Shown here piece after piece: positions 8,730 to 17,794 of a stretch of 64,000 nt of DNA. Position 1 is the stretch's first letter, and each line of letters begins with the position of its first letter. The notes below the pieces were generated by a model. The model had not been told where the DNA came from and searched no databases. It worked only from the letters and a program-made list of their open reading frames with translations. The stretch is from Rhodohalobacter barkolensis (GTDB lineage Bacteria > Bacteroidota > Rhodothermia > Balneolales > Balneolaceae). Made by a program: the position numbers and the translations under genes. The stretch spans positions 372,001-436,000 of the forward strand of contig NZ_PISP01000001.1 of NCBI RefSeq assembly GCF_002834295.1, read 5' to 3'.

Positions 8730-9713
8730 ATGGCTGAATTACAATTTAGAGAAGCAATTCGCGATGCGATGGACGAGGAAATGGCTCGCGACGAACGAGT
8801 CTTTCTGATGGGTGAAGAAGTTGCCGAATATAACGGTGCTTATAAAGTGTCGGAAGGCTTACTTGATAAGTATGGCTTTAAAAGGGTGATCGATACTCCA
8901 ATTTCAGAGCTTGGGTTTGCCGGAATAGGTGTGGGTGCGGCAATGAACGGTTTACGCCCCATCGTGGAGTTTATGACATTCAACTTTGCAGTGCTGGCAG
9001 CTGATCAAATTATTAATCACGCCTCCAAAGCGAGATATATGTTGGGTGGCCAGTTGAATACACCGATCGTTTTTCGGGGTCCCAACGCCTCTGCAGGTCA
9101 GCTTGGAGCGACGCACTCCGTTGCTTACGACTCGATGTATGCTCAGTTCCCGGGGCTTTCAGTGATTTACCCATCCGAACCTGACGATGCGAAGGGATTG
9201 CTAAAATCTGCAATTCGAAATGATGACGCCGTCCTTTTTATGGAGTCGGAACAGATGTACGGCTTGAAGGGTGAGGTATCTGATGAAGAGGATTATATTA
9301 TTCCGATCGGGAAAGGTAAAATTAAACGGGAAGGGGACGATGTGACGATTGTTGCCACCGGAAAGATGTACCATATTGCTAAACAAGCAGCAACGCAGCT
9401 TGCCAAAGATGGTGTAGAAGCAGAGATTATAGATCCTCGCACAATTAAGCCGTTAGATATTGAGTTAATTGTGGAGTCTGTTAAAAAAACCAACAGATGT
9501 ATCGTTGTTGATGAATCTCACCCGTTTGGCGGATTGGCATCGGAGGTGGGTTTCCTGATCCAGCGTGAAGCATTTGACTACCTGGATGCACCCGTTCGAA
9601 GAGTAACATTGCCGGACGTTAACGCTCCATTTTCAAAACCACTTTTTGATCTTTGGTTGCCGGATGCTAAAGAAATAATTGATGCTGTTAATGCAGTGAC
9701 TTACAGAAAATAG
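8730..9713 (+). CDS. pdhB: Pyruvate dehydrogenase E1 component, beta subunit
   Basis: This 327-residue transketolase-like subunit completes the E1 heterotetramer. It opens with LQFREAIRDAMDEEMARDE and contains GEEVAEYNGAYKVSEGL, DTPISELGFAGIGVGAA and EFMTFNFAVLAADQI, the standard E1 beta blocks around the ThDP and potassium sites. The C-terminal part VDESHPFGGLASEVG is also typical. The length is normal. It lies 40 bp after pdhA and 85 bp before pdhC, in the same direction, so co-transcription is likely. Confidence 0.95.
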   Translation: MAELQFREAIRDAMDEEMARDERVFLMGEEVAEYNGAYKVSEGLLDKYGFKRVIDTPISELGFAGIGVGAAMNGLRPIVEFMTFNFAVLAADQIINHASKARYMLGGQLNTPIVFRGPNASAGQLGATHSVAYDSMYAQFPGLSVIYPSEPDDAKGLLKSAIRNDDAVLFMESEQMYGLKGEVSDEEDYIIPIGKGKIKREGDDVTIVATGKMYHIAKQAATQLAKDGVEAEIIDPRTIKPLDIELIVESVKKTNRCIVVDESHPFGGLASEVGFLIQREAFDYLDAPVRRVTLPDVNAPFSKPLFDLWLPDAKEIIDAVNAVTYRK

Positions 9714-9798
9714 GTGATGCAAGCGAATTGAAGAGTTGATCTCTTCATAAATACCGAATGACGAAAACAATTTACAAACAGGATTAAGAAACAGGATT

Positions 9799-11091
9799 AT
9801 GGCTATAAAAATTGAGATGCCGAAGTTAAGCGACACCATGGAAGAAGGTGTTATTGCTAAGTGGAACATCAGCGAAGGGGACAAAATTGAAGCAGGTGAT
9901 GTAATAGCTGAGGTAGAAACGGATAAGGCTACAATGGAAGTTGAAGCTTTTGATCCGGGCACAGTTCTCAAAATTCTCGTAGGCGAGGGAGATGCTGTTC
10001 CGTTAGGAGGTATCATGGCTATTGTTGGTGAGGAGGGTGAAGACATCAGTGATTTACTGGAGGAGGCAAATAATGCCAACGGTGGTGCTTCTTCATCAGA
10101 TAGTGAAAGCGAAGAGAAATCATCAGAGAAAAAATCATCTGACAAGTCTGATAAAAAAGAATTTGATCCTATTCTGGATGATGTTGAGTCCGGTAAGGGT
10201 AAAAAAGAAGAATCCTCTGAAAAAACCAGCGACGACGGCAGAATAAAGGCGTCCCCGCTTGCCAGAAAAATGGCTGAGGATAAAGGTATTAGCCTTACTG
10301 ATGTTGAGGGTTCAGGTCCTGATGGTCGTATTATTAAACGGGATATAGAGGATTATAAACCTTCAGAAGCGAAGAAAGATAGCTCTGTTCAGGTTCCATC
10401 GTTTGCCTCAGAAGAGGATGAAGAGATTAAGATCTCGCAGATGAGAAAGGTAATTGCGCGTCGATTGAGTGAGAGTAAATTTAATAATCCTCACTTTTAT
10501 GAGACGATTGACATCGATATGGAGAAAGCAATTAAAGCCCGAGCGGCACTCAATGAGATTAGTGAAGTGAAGATCAGCTTTAACGATATAGTTGTAAAGG
10601 CTTCTGCGATGGCTCTCAGAAAGCATCCCGAAATTAACTCATCCTGGTTGGGAGATGTCATACGCAAGCATGGTGATGTAAATGTAGCGGTTGCGGTTGC
10701 CATTGATGAAGGACTGATGACTCCTGTTCTGAATCATACCGACAAGAAAACTTTACAACAAATATCAGCTGAAACCAGAGAACTTGCCGGTTTGGCACGA
10801 GATCGTAAACTGCAGCCTGAACAGATGGAAGGAAGCACATTTACCATCAGTAACCTGGGGATGTTTGGCATAGAAGAGTTTACGGCAATTATCAATCCGC
10901 CCAACGCGTGTATTCTTGCCGTAGGTGCCATTAGAGACGTACCTGTTGTTAAAGGCGGTGAAGTGGTACCGGGCAAACGAATGAAAGTTACATTGTCCAG
11001 TGATCACAGAATTGTAGACGGAGCCAAAGCCGCACAATTTCTGAATACATTGAGAACAATGATTGAGAATCCATTGGCTATGATGCTCTGA
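9799..11091 (+). CDS. pdhC: Pyruvate dehydrogenase E2 (dihydrolipoamide acetyltransferase)
   Basis: The 430-residue E2 core subunit transfers acetyl groups to CoA. It has one lipoyl domain (about 1-78) with lipoylated Lys43 in VETDKATM, and an acidic, Ser/Lys-rich linker (about 92-145). A peripheral-subunit-binding domain at about 148-185 begins ASPLARKMAEDKGI. The chloramphenicol-acetyltransferase-like catalytic domain ends with SSDHRIVDGA, where His403 is the catalytic histidine. The KSSDKSDKK-type linker is more charged than the Ala/Pro linkers of enterobacterial E2. It is the last gene of the pdh run and is followed by a strong terminator. Confidence 0.95.
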   Translation: MAIKIEMPKLSDTMEEGVIAKWNISEGDKIEAGDVIAEVETDKATMEVEAFDPGTVLKILVGEGDAVPLGGIMAIVGEEGEDISDLLEEANNANGGASSSDSESEEKSSEKKSSDKSDKKEFDPILDDVESGKGKKEESSEKTSDDGRIKASPLARKMAEDKGISLTDVEGSGPDGRIIKRDIEDYKPSEAKKDSSVQVPSFASEEDEEIKISQMRKVIARRLSESKFNNPHFYETIDIDMEKAIKARAALNEISEVKISFNDIVVKASAMALRKHPEINSSWLGDVIRKHGDVNVAVAVAIDEGLMTPVLNHTDKKTLQQISAETRELAGLARDRKLQPEQMEGSTFTISNLGMFGIEEFTAIINPPNACILAVGAIRDVPVVKGGEVVPGKRMKVTLSSDHRIVDGAKAAQFLNTLRTMIENPLAMML

Positions 11092-11118
11092 TTATAATAG
11101 AGCATTCTTTCCTTTTAG

Positions 11119-11151
11119 AAGCCGGTTGAGTTACTTCAGCCGGCTTTTTTT
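11119..11151 (+). terminator. Intrinsic terminator after pdhC
   Basis: An 11-bp stem (AAGCCGGTTGA with TCAGCCGGCTT, one G-U pair) and a short loop are followed by a run of T, 28 bp past the pdhC stop codon. This closes the rightward alaS-pdh group. Confidence 0.9.
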
Positions 11152-11374
11152 ATTCCTCTTTCACACTGATAGGATCAGCACTAAGCCCATCTCTGCAGTT
11201 GATCCGGAAGTTTTATTAGAACAGAAAAAGTCTAATAAATGTAAAAATCAGCATTTCTGAGTTATTGACTTCGATTTATGAGGCAGTGTATTTACCACGT
11301 AAAAATTAGAATTTCTTAATATTAATTTATTCTAATATATTTCTGTAGAGACAAGATGCTTTAGTGAGTCAATC

Positions 11375-11791
11375 ATGAGAAAGACAATAAAAATACTAAT
11401 ACTTGTACTGGCGGCCATCACGTTTTCTGCTGCGGATGTTATCGCACAAAATTTTGCCAGTGCAACGATGCAGGTTAAAGTTGAAGTGGTAAGTGGAAGT
11501 CAAATATCCAATAACCAAATTGCTGAACCTTTTTTGGTAAGGAATGAAGAGACAACATTTGGAGATTTTTCAATGAACCTTCCTAATGGTGTTGAGTTCA
11601 TTACAGAAGCTAATGAATCTGTAGAGATGAGTGATGGTTCAGATCAATGGAGTATGAAAGCAGAAATGAAGATCAATAGAGAAGACGACGGTACAGTTAA
11701 TGTGAAATTTATGACCCGGGACAATAAAAAAGAAAAACGTACGGGCACTACCTACCGCGGTAAACAAGTAGCTACGATTCAGTATCTATAG
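11375..11791 (+). CDS. Secreted DUF4402-like subunit candidate, convergent with the usher gene
   Basis: This 138-residue protein has a clear signal peptide (hydrophobic core about 7-21, cleavage probably after VIAQ near 25). A beta-rich mature part starts ATMQVKVEVVSGSQ and ends YRGKQVATIQYL. That opening valine-rich strand and a final YxG-x-beta-strand ending match the four secreted subunits encoded at 17113-19490, so I read it as a divergent fifth member of the same family. It faces the usher gene, with 18 bp between the two stops. The 283-bp gap upstream is AT-rich and holds the pdhC terminator and presumably this gene's promoter. The family link is by pattern only. Confidence 0.5.
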   Translation: MRKTIKILILVLAAITFSAADVIAQNFASATMQVKVEVVSGSQISNNQIAEPFLVRNEETTFGDFSMNLPNGVEFITEANESVEMSDGSDQWSMKAEMKINREDDGTVNVKFMTRDNKKEKRTGTTYRGKQVATIQYL

Positions 11792-11809
11792 ATGGCAATA
11801 CAGGCCTGC

Positions 11810-14800
11810 TTAATCGAGAATGAAAATTTCGAGAGGACGCAGGTCTGCTTTTTTGTTCACTTCGTTAAAAATTTCGATAAATCTTTCCCACGACCTGAAC
11901 TCACTTTGATCGAATAACCGAATGGCTTGCTGATCGGTCTCAATAGAAAGTCGTCTATTGGTAGCTCTGAAATAGTCTGTACTTATCTCTGTGTAATCAT
12001 CAATGTCAGAAATTTCACCCAGATAAATTCTAAAAGTCAAATTGAGTGGCAGAGAGGTTTCAGGATCAACTTCAATTTCCTGATTATCAATAAAACCTTT
12101 ATCCCGTAATTTGTTTAAAGCTTCATTAGCCGAATCAAATTCTGAAAAAGGTCCGGCTATGACATCGAAGACCTGAGTCGTTTCAGTTTTCACAGATACT
12201 TCAATCTCAAGTTTATCCGATATCTCATTAGCTAAATCCCTTGCCTCTGCCTCTTGGTCAAACTGAGCAATTGGAATGATAAAACGTGTATAGGTTTCTT
12301 CTACAGGCATTCCTCGGTCTGTACAAAGTCCTACGATCGCATACTGGTTAAGCGGATCCTGATCCTTAAATAATATCAGCTGAAACAGGGCATCTGAAAT
12401 ATTATCAATAGGGGACGTTCTCAGACCAAATAGTTCAGTAGATTCATTGTAGACAAGGAATATCTCTTCGTCCAACCGATCACTTATCTGATTTGCTTTT
12501 GCAGATGCTTCCCTGGCATTACCAAAACTTCCAACCTGAATTGGATAGCTGCAGGTAAGACTTTCCTGAGCACGAATTGGAGCAAATTCCATTGACCGAA
12601 TGTCTGCAAAAGGATCATCATCAACTGTACTAAACTCAGCTTCTTCCAAAATTTCAACAACTTTTGGTTCATCGGTTTCCAATGTATCTGTATCTAAAGA
12701 ATCAGGGGTTAACCCGGTTCTATCGATAGGTTCATAGATAACAATATCACGGCCGGTTATGCCTGTCGCTTCTTTGATGTTTTGATTGATCTGTTTCAAC
12801 TCCTCAAGGTCACTTACCCGACTCTCTGTTACGACCTGAAACCGGCCATCTTCTGTTTGAATGATTTGTAGCTCTTCGTCTATTTGATCGCGGGTATTTT
12901 CTATAAATTGCCGGGCACTTTCCGAATCCATGAATGTTTCCAGACTAAGGGCGTATGTCAGATCTGTTTGCGGCGCAAGTTCGTCCTCATCCTCCAATCC
13001 GGCAAGCAGTTCATCATAATAACCTTCAAAAGCCAGTTCGTGAAGTGTGGATACTAAAGCGCTTCGATTTGTAAAAGGTCCGACAAATACTCTGAATAGG
13101 TTACTATCCCGGTCGGGGTAAATAAATACATTTTGGTCTTCCAGTTCAGCTTGAATACGATCTCTTAAACTATTGGCGCGTTCTCGCGAATCGTACGCTC
13201 CAACATGGATATGTAGATCTTCATCACTATCGGGTGAATCGCAATGATGAATCACTGAAAGCCTCCCAATATTTGAATTTCTAAAGTCAGATATCTGATT
13301 TGATAGAGAGTCAAAGTCATCGAATGGAGTCGTTCTGACCGTATACAGCTGATTAGAGGCATTGAAATCAATCTGAAGCTCAAGATCGGATAGATTCTCT
13401 GCATACGAAGCGAGGTCAGCAGCGTCAGTAAAACCTGTAAAGGTTCCCAGCTGAATGCTATAACTACAGTTTTCTTTGTAGTTGATATTAGAATCGGTAC
13501 CGTTTAAACCAATGAGTGAGGCTGCTGTTATAGGAATTTCTTCAATCGGTTCACGGCGTTGAGGATCATCAGCCGGCAGCATAGTCATTTCAAGACCTTC
13601 AACAAAGTCACCCTCTGCCAAAGCTTCAACCTTAAATTCAATAGCTTCTAGTTCGGGAGTGGCATTTAGAAAGTTAAGCTGCGATGGATCCGGCTCAATC
13701 ACATAGTCTCCCGGTGGAACCTCATAGGTGTAAAAACTCCCATCAGAAAACGTTCTGATTTCTTCTGTATGCGGTTGAACTCCTTCAGGAACATTGATCT
13801 GTTTCAAATAGAGTCGGAGTCCGCCGAGACCGGTCGTTGTGCCATCAGGCATTTGACGTGTAATCTTACCCTCTACAATGCCGGACATGTAAAGCGGGAT
13901 CTCTATCAGCTTGTACTGATTTGGATCCGTTACTATCGAAAATTGTTCAAATTGTGGTATGAGCAACGGATTTGTAATGGATCCCTTATTTACCGTCATA
14001 TTGTACTGTCGGTAGGGCTGCAGTTGGGAGATATAGTTGATTTCTCCCTTGGAGAATGTATTTCCGCCTGCACGATCAATCCGAATAGCATTTTCTGGTA
14101 TTAATTCATCTCCTTCGTCATAAGTGCCATTGTTGTTGTTGTCAACAAACATACGTGTTGCAATTCCGGCTCGTCCTACTTGCTGTCTGTTTGTAAAGAG
14201 TGCGTAACTGTGGTTTGAATCGTAACCGACCGATCCTCTCAAGCTTTGTGTGAGAGTGGTTGAATTGCGTACAGATCGTACCGTTGTGTTTGAGCGAATC
14301 GCATCGAAGTCGAATGTGAGTGAAAATCTGAAGAGGTTGAAATCACCCACAAAGTTTCTTCCCGCAGAAAATTGAAATCGTCCTCTTCTTGTTACATTTC
14401 TGCTGAATTGAATTTCAGCATCTTCAATTCTGGAAATGGATGGAATATAATTGGCTTGAGCCCTTACAAATACACTTCGTAACAGTGAAGGGATATCCCT
14501 GCTTCGGGAAAAATTATATGTAATAGCAGAGTTTAACCGGGCTACCGGTGTTGTTTGAAATGAAAGGTTTCCCAATTGAGTGTCTCTGTACCCAAACCGA
14601 AGGTTAGCGCGGCCTACTCTTGTATTCAGGTCAAGTCTGTAACGAGTAACCGCACCGGTTTGACGTTGTTCGTTGGTAACAGACCATCTTAGGAACAGGG
14701 GCCAGTCTGCAATGTTTACCGGAGTAAATAGGTTTGCACGGATTGAAGATTGATTTCTGCTGGTATTGTAAATTCCACCCTGTGTGTTGTAGTAAGTGTA

Positions 14801-16192
14801 ATCTAAATTAAAACTCGCGTTGTTGGGGTAAATAACACTTCCCGTTGCCCTGTAGAACGCATTATTGGCTGCCTCAAAGGAGAGCAGATAGCTGTCGGCT
14901 AATCGAGTGGATAAACCGGCAGTAAACGTTGGCAGATCATTGTGAAAGTCTTCAAAATATTCAACTCCGCCTGATGCAGTGAAGCGGTCAGTAAGTCCTG
15001 CACTTAAATTTGCTTTGGAAACCATTCCACGATTAGTGGAACCGGCAACAGGATTATCAACACGGCCGGCATTTATGGTATAGTTAACTTCTCCGGGCGG
15101 TAAAAAATTGAATGGTATTTGTAATCTTGCATCGCGGGTAGTCATTTCGCCGGTTGGACTGTAAGCTCGTATCGTGTAGCTTGACGAACCATACGTTAGA
15201 GGAATGGAAAATCGATAGATACCGCTGCCATCAGCCTGTGTAAAATCGACGAGGGTGTTGTTTCGATAGAGTTCAACTTCTGAATCAGGTTCTACTGTAC
15301 CTGAAAAAACGGTCTCATCGTAGATATATCTCGGTTCAATGGGTTCGTTCGTAAAACGGACTCCGGTATATGCAACCGGGGCAAGACCTTCAGCCGTGGA
15401 TTGTCCGGCAATAATTGTACTTATCCATTCATTATCCCGGATACCGTAGCGCCATCTCAATCCGCTGGATCGCAGAGATGATGCCGTTTCGGAATAACTG
15501 CCAAAAAGTGTTCCCTGTAGGTCACCGCCCACTAATTCCGTCCCGATGTTGGTACTGTACAAATAACTGTTACCCGATTCATTCAGGTTAGCCGTCAAAT
15601 TGTAATCGATAAATCCGGCATCGAAAATACTCCTGTTCCGATCAAAGCGAAGGGGATAGAAATCACGTCTGAGTTCTCGTTGAGTTCGTAGGAGTCGTTC
15701 CCGTCGTACTTCACGTTCTCTTTGCGCAACAACCGGCATGGTATCAGGCGATTCCAGCGAAACAGATAGATTGCTGAAGTCGATAATGAACTCAAGTTCA
15801 AAGAGCTGATATAGTATTTCAGGATCGAGGTAGTATCCAAATTCAGTAATGACATAGTCATCGGCGGTGAGGGTGATGTCCTGATCTGAGAACTGTGCCC
15901 GGCGTGAATCGAAATTGAGTATATATCTGCCTTCGCCAAGATAATTACCGGATATTGTGAATGCCGCCTGATCAATAGTTACATCAATCTGAAGGGCTTG
16001 GAAAAGGTCTGCTACGGAAAGATAAAATTGATCGCGTTCGTATAACGCTGAAACATATGTGTTAACGACTCCTTCATGACGAAACTGTAGAAATACCTCC
16101 TGGTCTGAACTTTGAGCCTCTGCCGAATCAAATATCGAAGGACTCAGGAACAGAAGAAAAAGATGTGTTATCAGAAGGCATTTTTTAATCAC
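11810..16192 (-). CDS. Fimbrial usher-like outer-membrane protein fused to six SPOR-like repeats
   Basis: The 1460-residue protein has a signal peptide (1-26, ending AEA) and a copper-amine-oxidase/usher-like N-terminal region. A plug/E-set-like module around 275-370 contains GTVEPDSEVELYRNN and ends FLPPGEVNYTINAGR, and a long Tyr/Arg-rich beta-strand region to about 660 should form the barrel. DNNNNGTYDEGDE near 682-694 and a prealbumin-like domain follow to about 870. From about 905 to 1459 come six roughly 75-90-residue repeats starting YSIQLGTF, LHIHVGAY, YALSLETF, YPIQVGSF, FIIPIAQF and TFRIYLGE, of which several end with VxxGPF. This is the SPOR pattern, a peptidoglycan-binding fold. 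Its start is GTG, overlapping the chaperone stop by 4 bases (GTGA), so translation is coupled. Usher identity is from pattern; the SPOR fusion is very unusual. Confidence 0.7.
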   Translation of the reverse strand: MIKKCLLITHLFLLFLSPSIFDSAEAQSSDQEVFLQFRHEGVVNTYVSALYERDQFYLSVADLFQALQIDVTIDQAAFTISGNYLGEGRYILNFDSRRAQFSDQDITLTADDYVITEFGYYLDPEILYQLFELEFIIDFSNLSVSLESPDTMPVVAQREREVRRERLLRTQRELRRDFYPLRFDRNRSIFDAGFIDYNLTANLNESGNSYLYSTNIGTELVGGDLQGTLFGSYSETASSLRSSGLRWRYGIRDNEWISTIIAGQSTAEGLAPVAYTGVRFTNEPIEPRYIYDETVFSGTVEPDSEVELYRNNTLVDFTQADGSGIYRFSIPLTYGSSSYTIRAYSPTGEMTTRDARLQIPFNFLPPGEVNYTINAGRVDNPVAGSTNRGMVSKANLSAGLTDRFTASGGVEYFEDFHNDLPTFTAGLSTRLADSYLLSFEAANNAFYRATGSVIYPNNASFNLDYTYYNTQGGIYNTSRNQSSIRANLFTPVNIADWPLFLRWSVTNEQRQTGAVTRYRLDLNTRVGRANLRFGYRDTQLGNLSFQTTPVARLNSAITYNFSRSRDIPSLLRSVFVRAQANYIPSISRIEDAEIQFSRNVTRRGRFQFSAGRNFVGDFNLFRFSLTFDFDAIRSNTTVRSVRNSTTLTQSLRGSVGYDSNHSYALFTNRQQVGRAGIATRMFVDNNNNGTYDEGDELIPENAIRIDRAGGNTFSKGEINYISQLQPYRQYNMTVNKGSITNPLLIPQFEQFSIVTDPNQYKLIEIPLYMSGIVEGKITRQMPDGTTTGLGGLRLYLKQINVPEGVQPHTEEIRTFSDGSFYTYEVPPGDYVIEPDPSQLNFLNATPELEAIEFKVEALAEGDFVEGLEMTMLPADDPQRREPIEEIPITAASLIGLNGTDSNINYKENCSYSIQLGTFTGFTDAADLASYAENLSDLELQIDFNASNQLYTVRTTPFDDFDSLSNQISDFRNSNIGRLSVIHHCDSPDSDEDLHIHVGAYDSRERANSLRDRIQAELEDQNVFIYPDRDSNLFRVFVGPFTNRSALVSTLHELAFEGYYDELLAGLEDEDELAPQTDLTYALSLETFMDSESARQFIENTRDQIDEELQIIQTEDGRFQVVTESRVSDLEELKQINQNIKEATGITGRDIVIYEPIDRTGLTPDSLDTDTLETDEPKVVEILEEAEFSTVDDDPFADIRSMEFAPIRAQESLTCSYPIQVGSFGNAREASAKANQISDRLDEEIFLVYNESTELFGLRTSPIDNISDALFQLILFKDQDPLNQYAIVGLCTDRGMPVEETYTRFIIPIAQFDQEAEARDLANEISDKLEIEVSVKTETTQVFDVIAGPFSEFDSANEALNKLRDKGFIDNQEIEVDPETSLPLNLTFRIYLGEISDIDDYTEISTDYFRATNRRLSIETDQQAIRLFDQSEFRSWERFIEIFNEVNKKADLRPLEIFILD

Positions 16193-17019
16193 TCAATCGT
16201 AAACGTTGTTCGCTCACTTACTTCAGAAATTTGCAGCAGGTTTTGCGATGAGATATCATTTCTTTGCGATTCAAACATAGTTTCTACAGAGTATTGACCG
16301 GAAGGCCAGTTTGACGTATCAAATTCTACACGCTGATTGTTGCGAAAATAGACAGAGGTGGATGAACGCCTGGAATCAACTTCCTGACCATTGGAGTTCA
16401 TAACCCGGGTCCTTACACTTCCGATGAAAGGAGAGTTACCGGTGCGCTCTACATCAGTAATAACAACTAACCGGTCATCATCAACCATAGCTTCTGAACG
16501 GTGAACTTCCAATCCCGTTTCAGCACTTCCGTGCTGAACCAACACTGCAGTGACCTGGTCAATCTGGAAAGAGACCTGAGCGGCGACCTGTCCTTCAGCA
16601 ACCTCACCAATTGGCGGAGTAAGCTGATTAGAGGAGACACGCATTCGGGTCCAATACATTCCCGGATCAGAATTTTGAGGAATTCGTCCGACTAAACGAA
16701 CTGTTTGTCGCTCATTCGGCTGTAATACAAAAGTGGTTGGAAAAGCCCGTAAATGAGGTACAAGGGAAAATTTTTCTTCAGCTTCAGAATCTTCATAATT
16801 CAGAAAAACTCTTCCATCTTCATCCGTAGCAGGGTAGGCAAACTCGAAACCGAGTCGAACTTCTACGGCACTGTTTGATGGATTGGAGACATAGAATGAT
16901 CCGACCTTACTGTTTTTATCGAGAAAAACGGCGGTAGGAGAGATCGTTACCTGAGCCTGTACGGAAAAAGCAAAGAGCAACAGCAGAGCAAAAGGAAGTG
17001 ATAGTAGACGAATTTTCAT
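16189..17019 (-). CDS. PapD-like periplasmic pilus chaperone
   Basis: This 276-residue protein has a signal peptide (MKIRLLSLPFALLLLFAF, cleavage after VQAQ near 23). The mature start VTISPTAVFLDKNSKVGSFY, then VSNPSNSAVEVRLGF, then LQPNERQTVRLVGRIP around 115-130, follow the first immunoglobulin-like domain of fimbrial chaperones. A second beta-rich domain completes the boomerang layout. Such chaperones hold subunits in the periplasm by donor-strand complementation and deliver them to the usher. The gene sits between the terminator that follows the main subunit gene and the usher gene, with which it overlaps by 4 bases. The classical conserved Arg/Lys anchor pair cannot be assigned with certainty by eye. 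Confidence 0.75.
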   Translation of the reverse strand: MKIRLLSLPFALLLLFAFSVQAQVTISPTAVFLDKNSKVGSFYVSNPSNSAVEVRLGFEFAYPATDEDGRVFLNYEDSEAEEKFSLVPHLRAFPTTFVLQPNERQTVRLVGRIPQNSDPGMYWTRMRVSSNQLTPPIGEVAEGQVAAQVSFQIDQVTAVLVQHGSAETGLEVHRSEAMVDDDRLVVITDVERTGNSPFIGSVRTRVMNSNGQEVDSRRSSTSVYFRNNQRVEFDTSNWPSGQYSVETMFESQRNDISSQNLLQISEVSERTTFTIE

Positions 17020-17062
17020 GAACGTGTCATTTTATTCAACAAATATTGCTGAACTTACGAAA

Positions 17063-17092
17063 TAAAAAAACCCCACGAAATAGTGGGGTTTT
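17063..17092 (-). terminator. Intrinsic terminator between putative major subunit gene and chaperone gene
   Basis: Read on the minus strand, the stem is CCCCAC/GTGGGG extended by A-T pairs, with loop TATTTC and a following run of seven T. It lies 20 bp past the stop at 17113 and before the chaperone start at 17019. It would let the subunit gene be expressed at a much higher level than the chaperone and usher, which would then depend on read-through or their own promoter. Confidence 0.85.
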
Positions 17093-17112
17093 AACATATT
17101 GAAGTGTAAGTC

Positions 17113-17625
17113 TTAAATATTGTAATTTACTTCAAATACAAGTGGTAGACCACCCCCGGTATTTGTTGAGTAATTACCTGAAGCTGTAGGAGATTGGAGT
17201 TGTCCACCAATATCCAAGGTTAAATCACCACCACCAGATACGTTGTATCCTGTACCGTCAACGTCTGCTGTTACATCATTACCACCATCAAAAACTCTAT
17301 GGGTGAATGTAAGTTGATCTCCGTCAGCATTTTCAAGAACAGCATTTTGAGTAACTTCTACGATATACTCTTGTCCATCTGCGGTAATTGTGAGTGAACC
17401 TGCTGAAGGGGCACTTGCGTTTGAACTTGTAATATCACTTCCATTTGCCTGAACTTCTGCTACCGAACCTTGCTGAACATTTCCGAATGAAACATCAGTA
17501 CCAGCAACATTCAATTCGGCTAAAACATCTGCTGTAACACCAATTTCAGCAGTATTTGTTTGTGCAAAAACCGTCCCGGCTGAGAGTACAAATAGAGCAA
17601 TTATGAGAGAGCTTAATTTTTTCAT
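17113..17625 (-). CDS. DUF4402-like secreted subunit, putative major pilin
   Basis: This 170-residue protein has a signal peptide cleaved after VFAQ near 22. The mature part is rich in Ala, Gly, Thr, Asn and Val and low in Cys. The N-terminal strand EIGVTADVLAELNVAGTDVSFGNVQQG and C-terminal LPLVFEVNYNI follow the DUF4402 pattern, in which the first and last strands bracket an immunoglobulin-like fold. I call it the main subunit because it has its own terminator directly downstream and the most regular composition. It also has a 169-bp leader region separating it from the preceding subunit genes. Family membership is inferred from pattern. Confidence 0.7.
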   Translation of the reverse strand: MKKLSSLIIALFVLSAGTVFAQTNTAEIGVTADVLAELNVAGTDVSFGNVQQGSVAEVQANGSDITSSNASAPSAGSLTITADGQEYIVEVTQNAVLENADGDQLTFTHRVFDGGNDVTADVDGTGYNVSGGGDLTLDIGGQLQSPTASGNYSTNTGGGLPLVFEVNYNI

Positions 17626-17726
17626 TTTTTCGATGATTTTATTGTTGTTTAAAAATCTTTAGAGCGATTCTTTTTTGTTTCTACAAACAAGATAAGTGGT
17701 TGTCTGACTTACCCCAAGTTAGAGAG

Positions 17727-17738
17727 CTTTAATTAAAG
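17727..17738. promoter_or_regulatory. 12-bp palindrome in the leader region of the putative major subunit gene
   Basis: CTTTAATTAAAG is a perfect palindrome located about 100 bp upstream of the ATG at 17625, in the only sizeable gap of the subunit gene group. It may be an operator, or chance in AT-rich DNA. No promoter consensus was recognised with confidence. Confidence 0.25.
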
Positions 17739-17794
17739 GGCTATAATACCCGCTTAATACCGTTAGAGCCACTTAATGCAAGCCCGTTCGGTAA

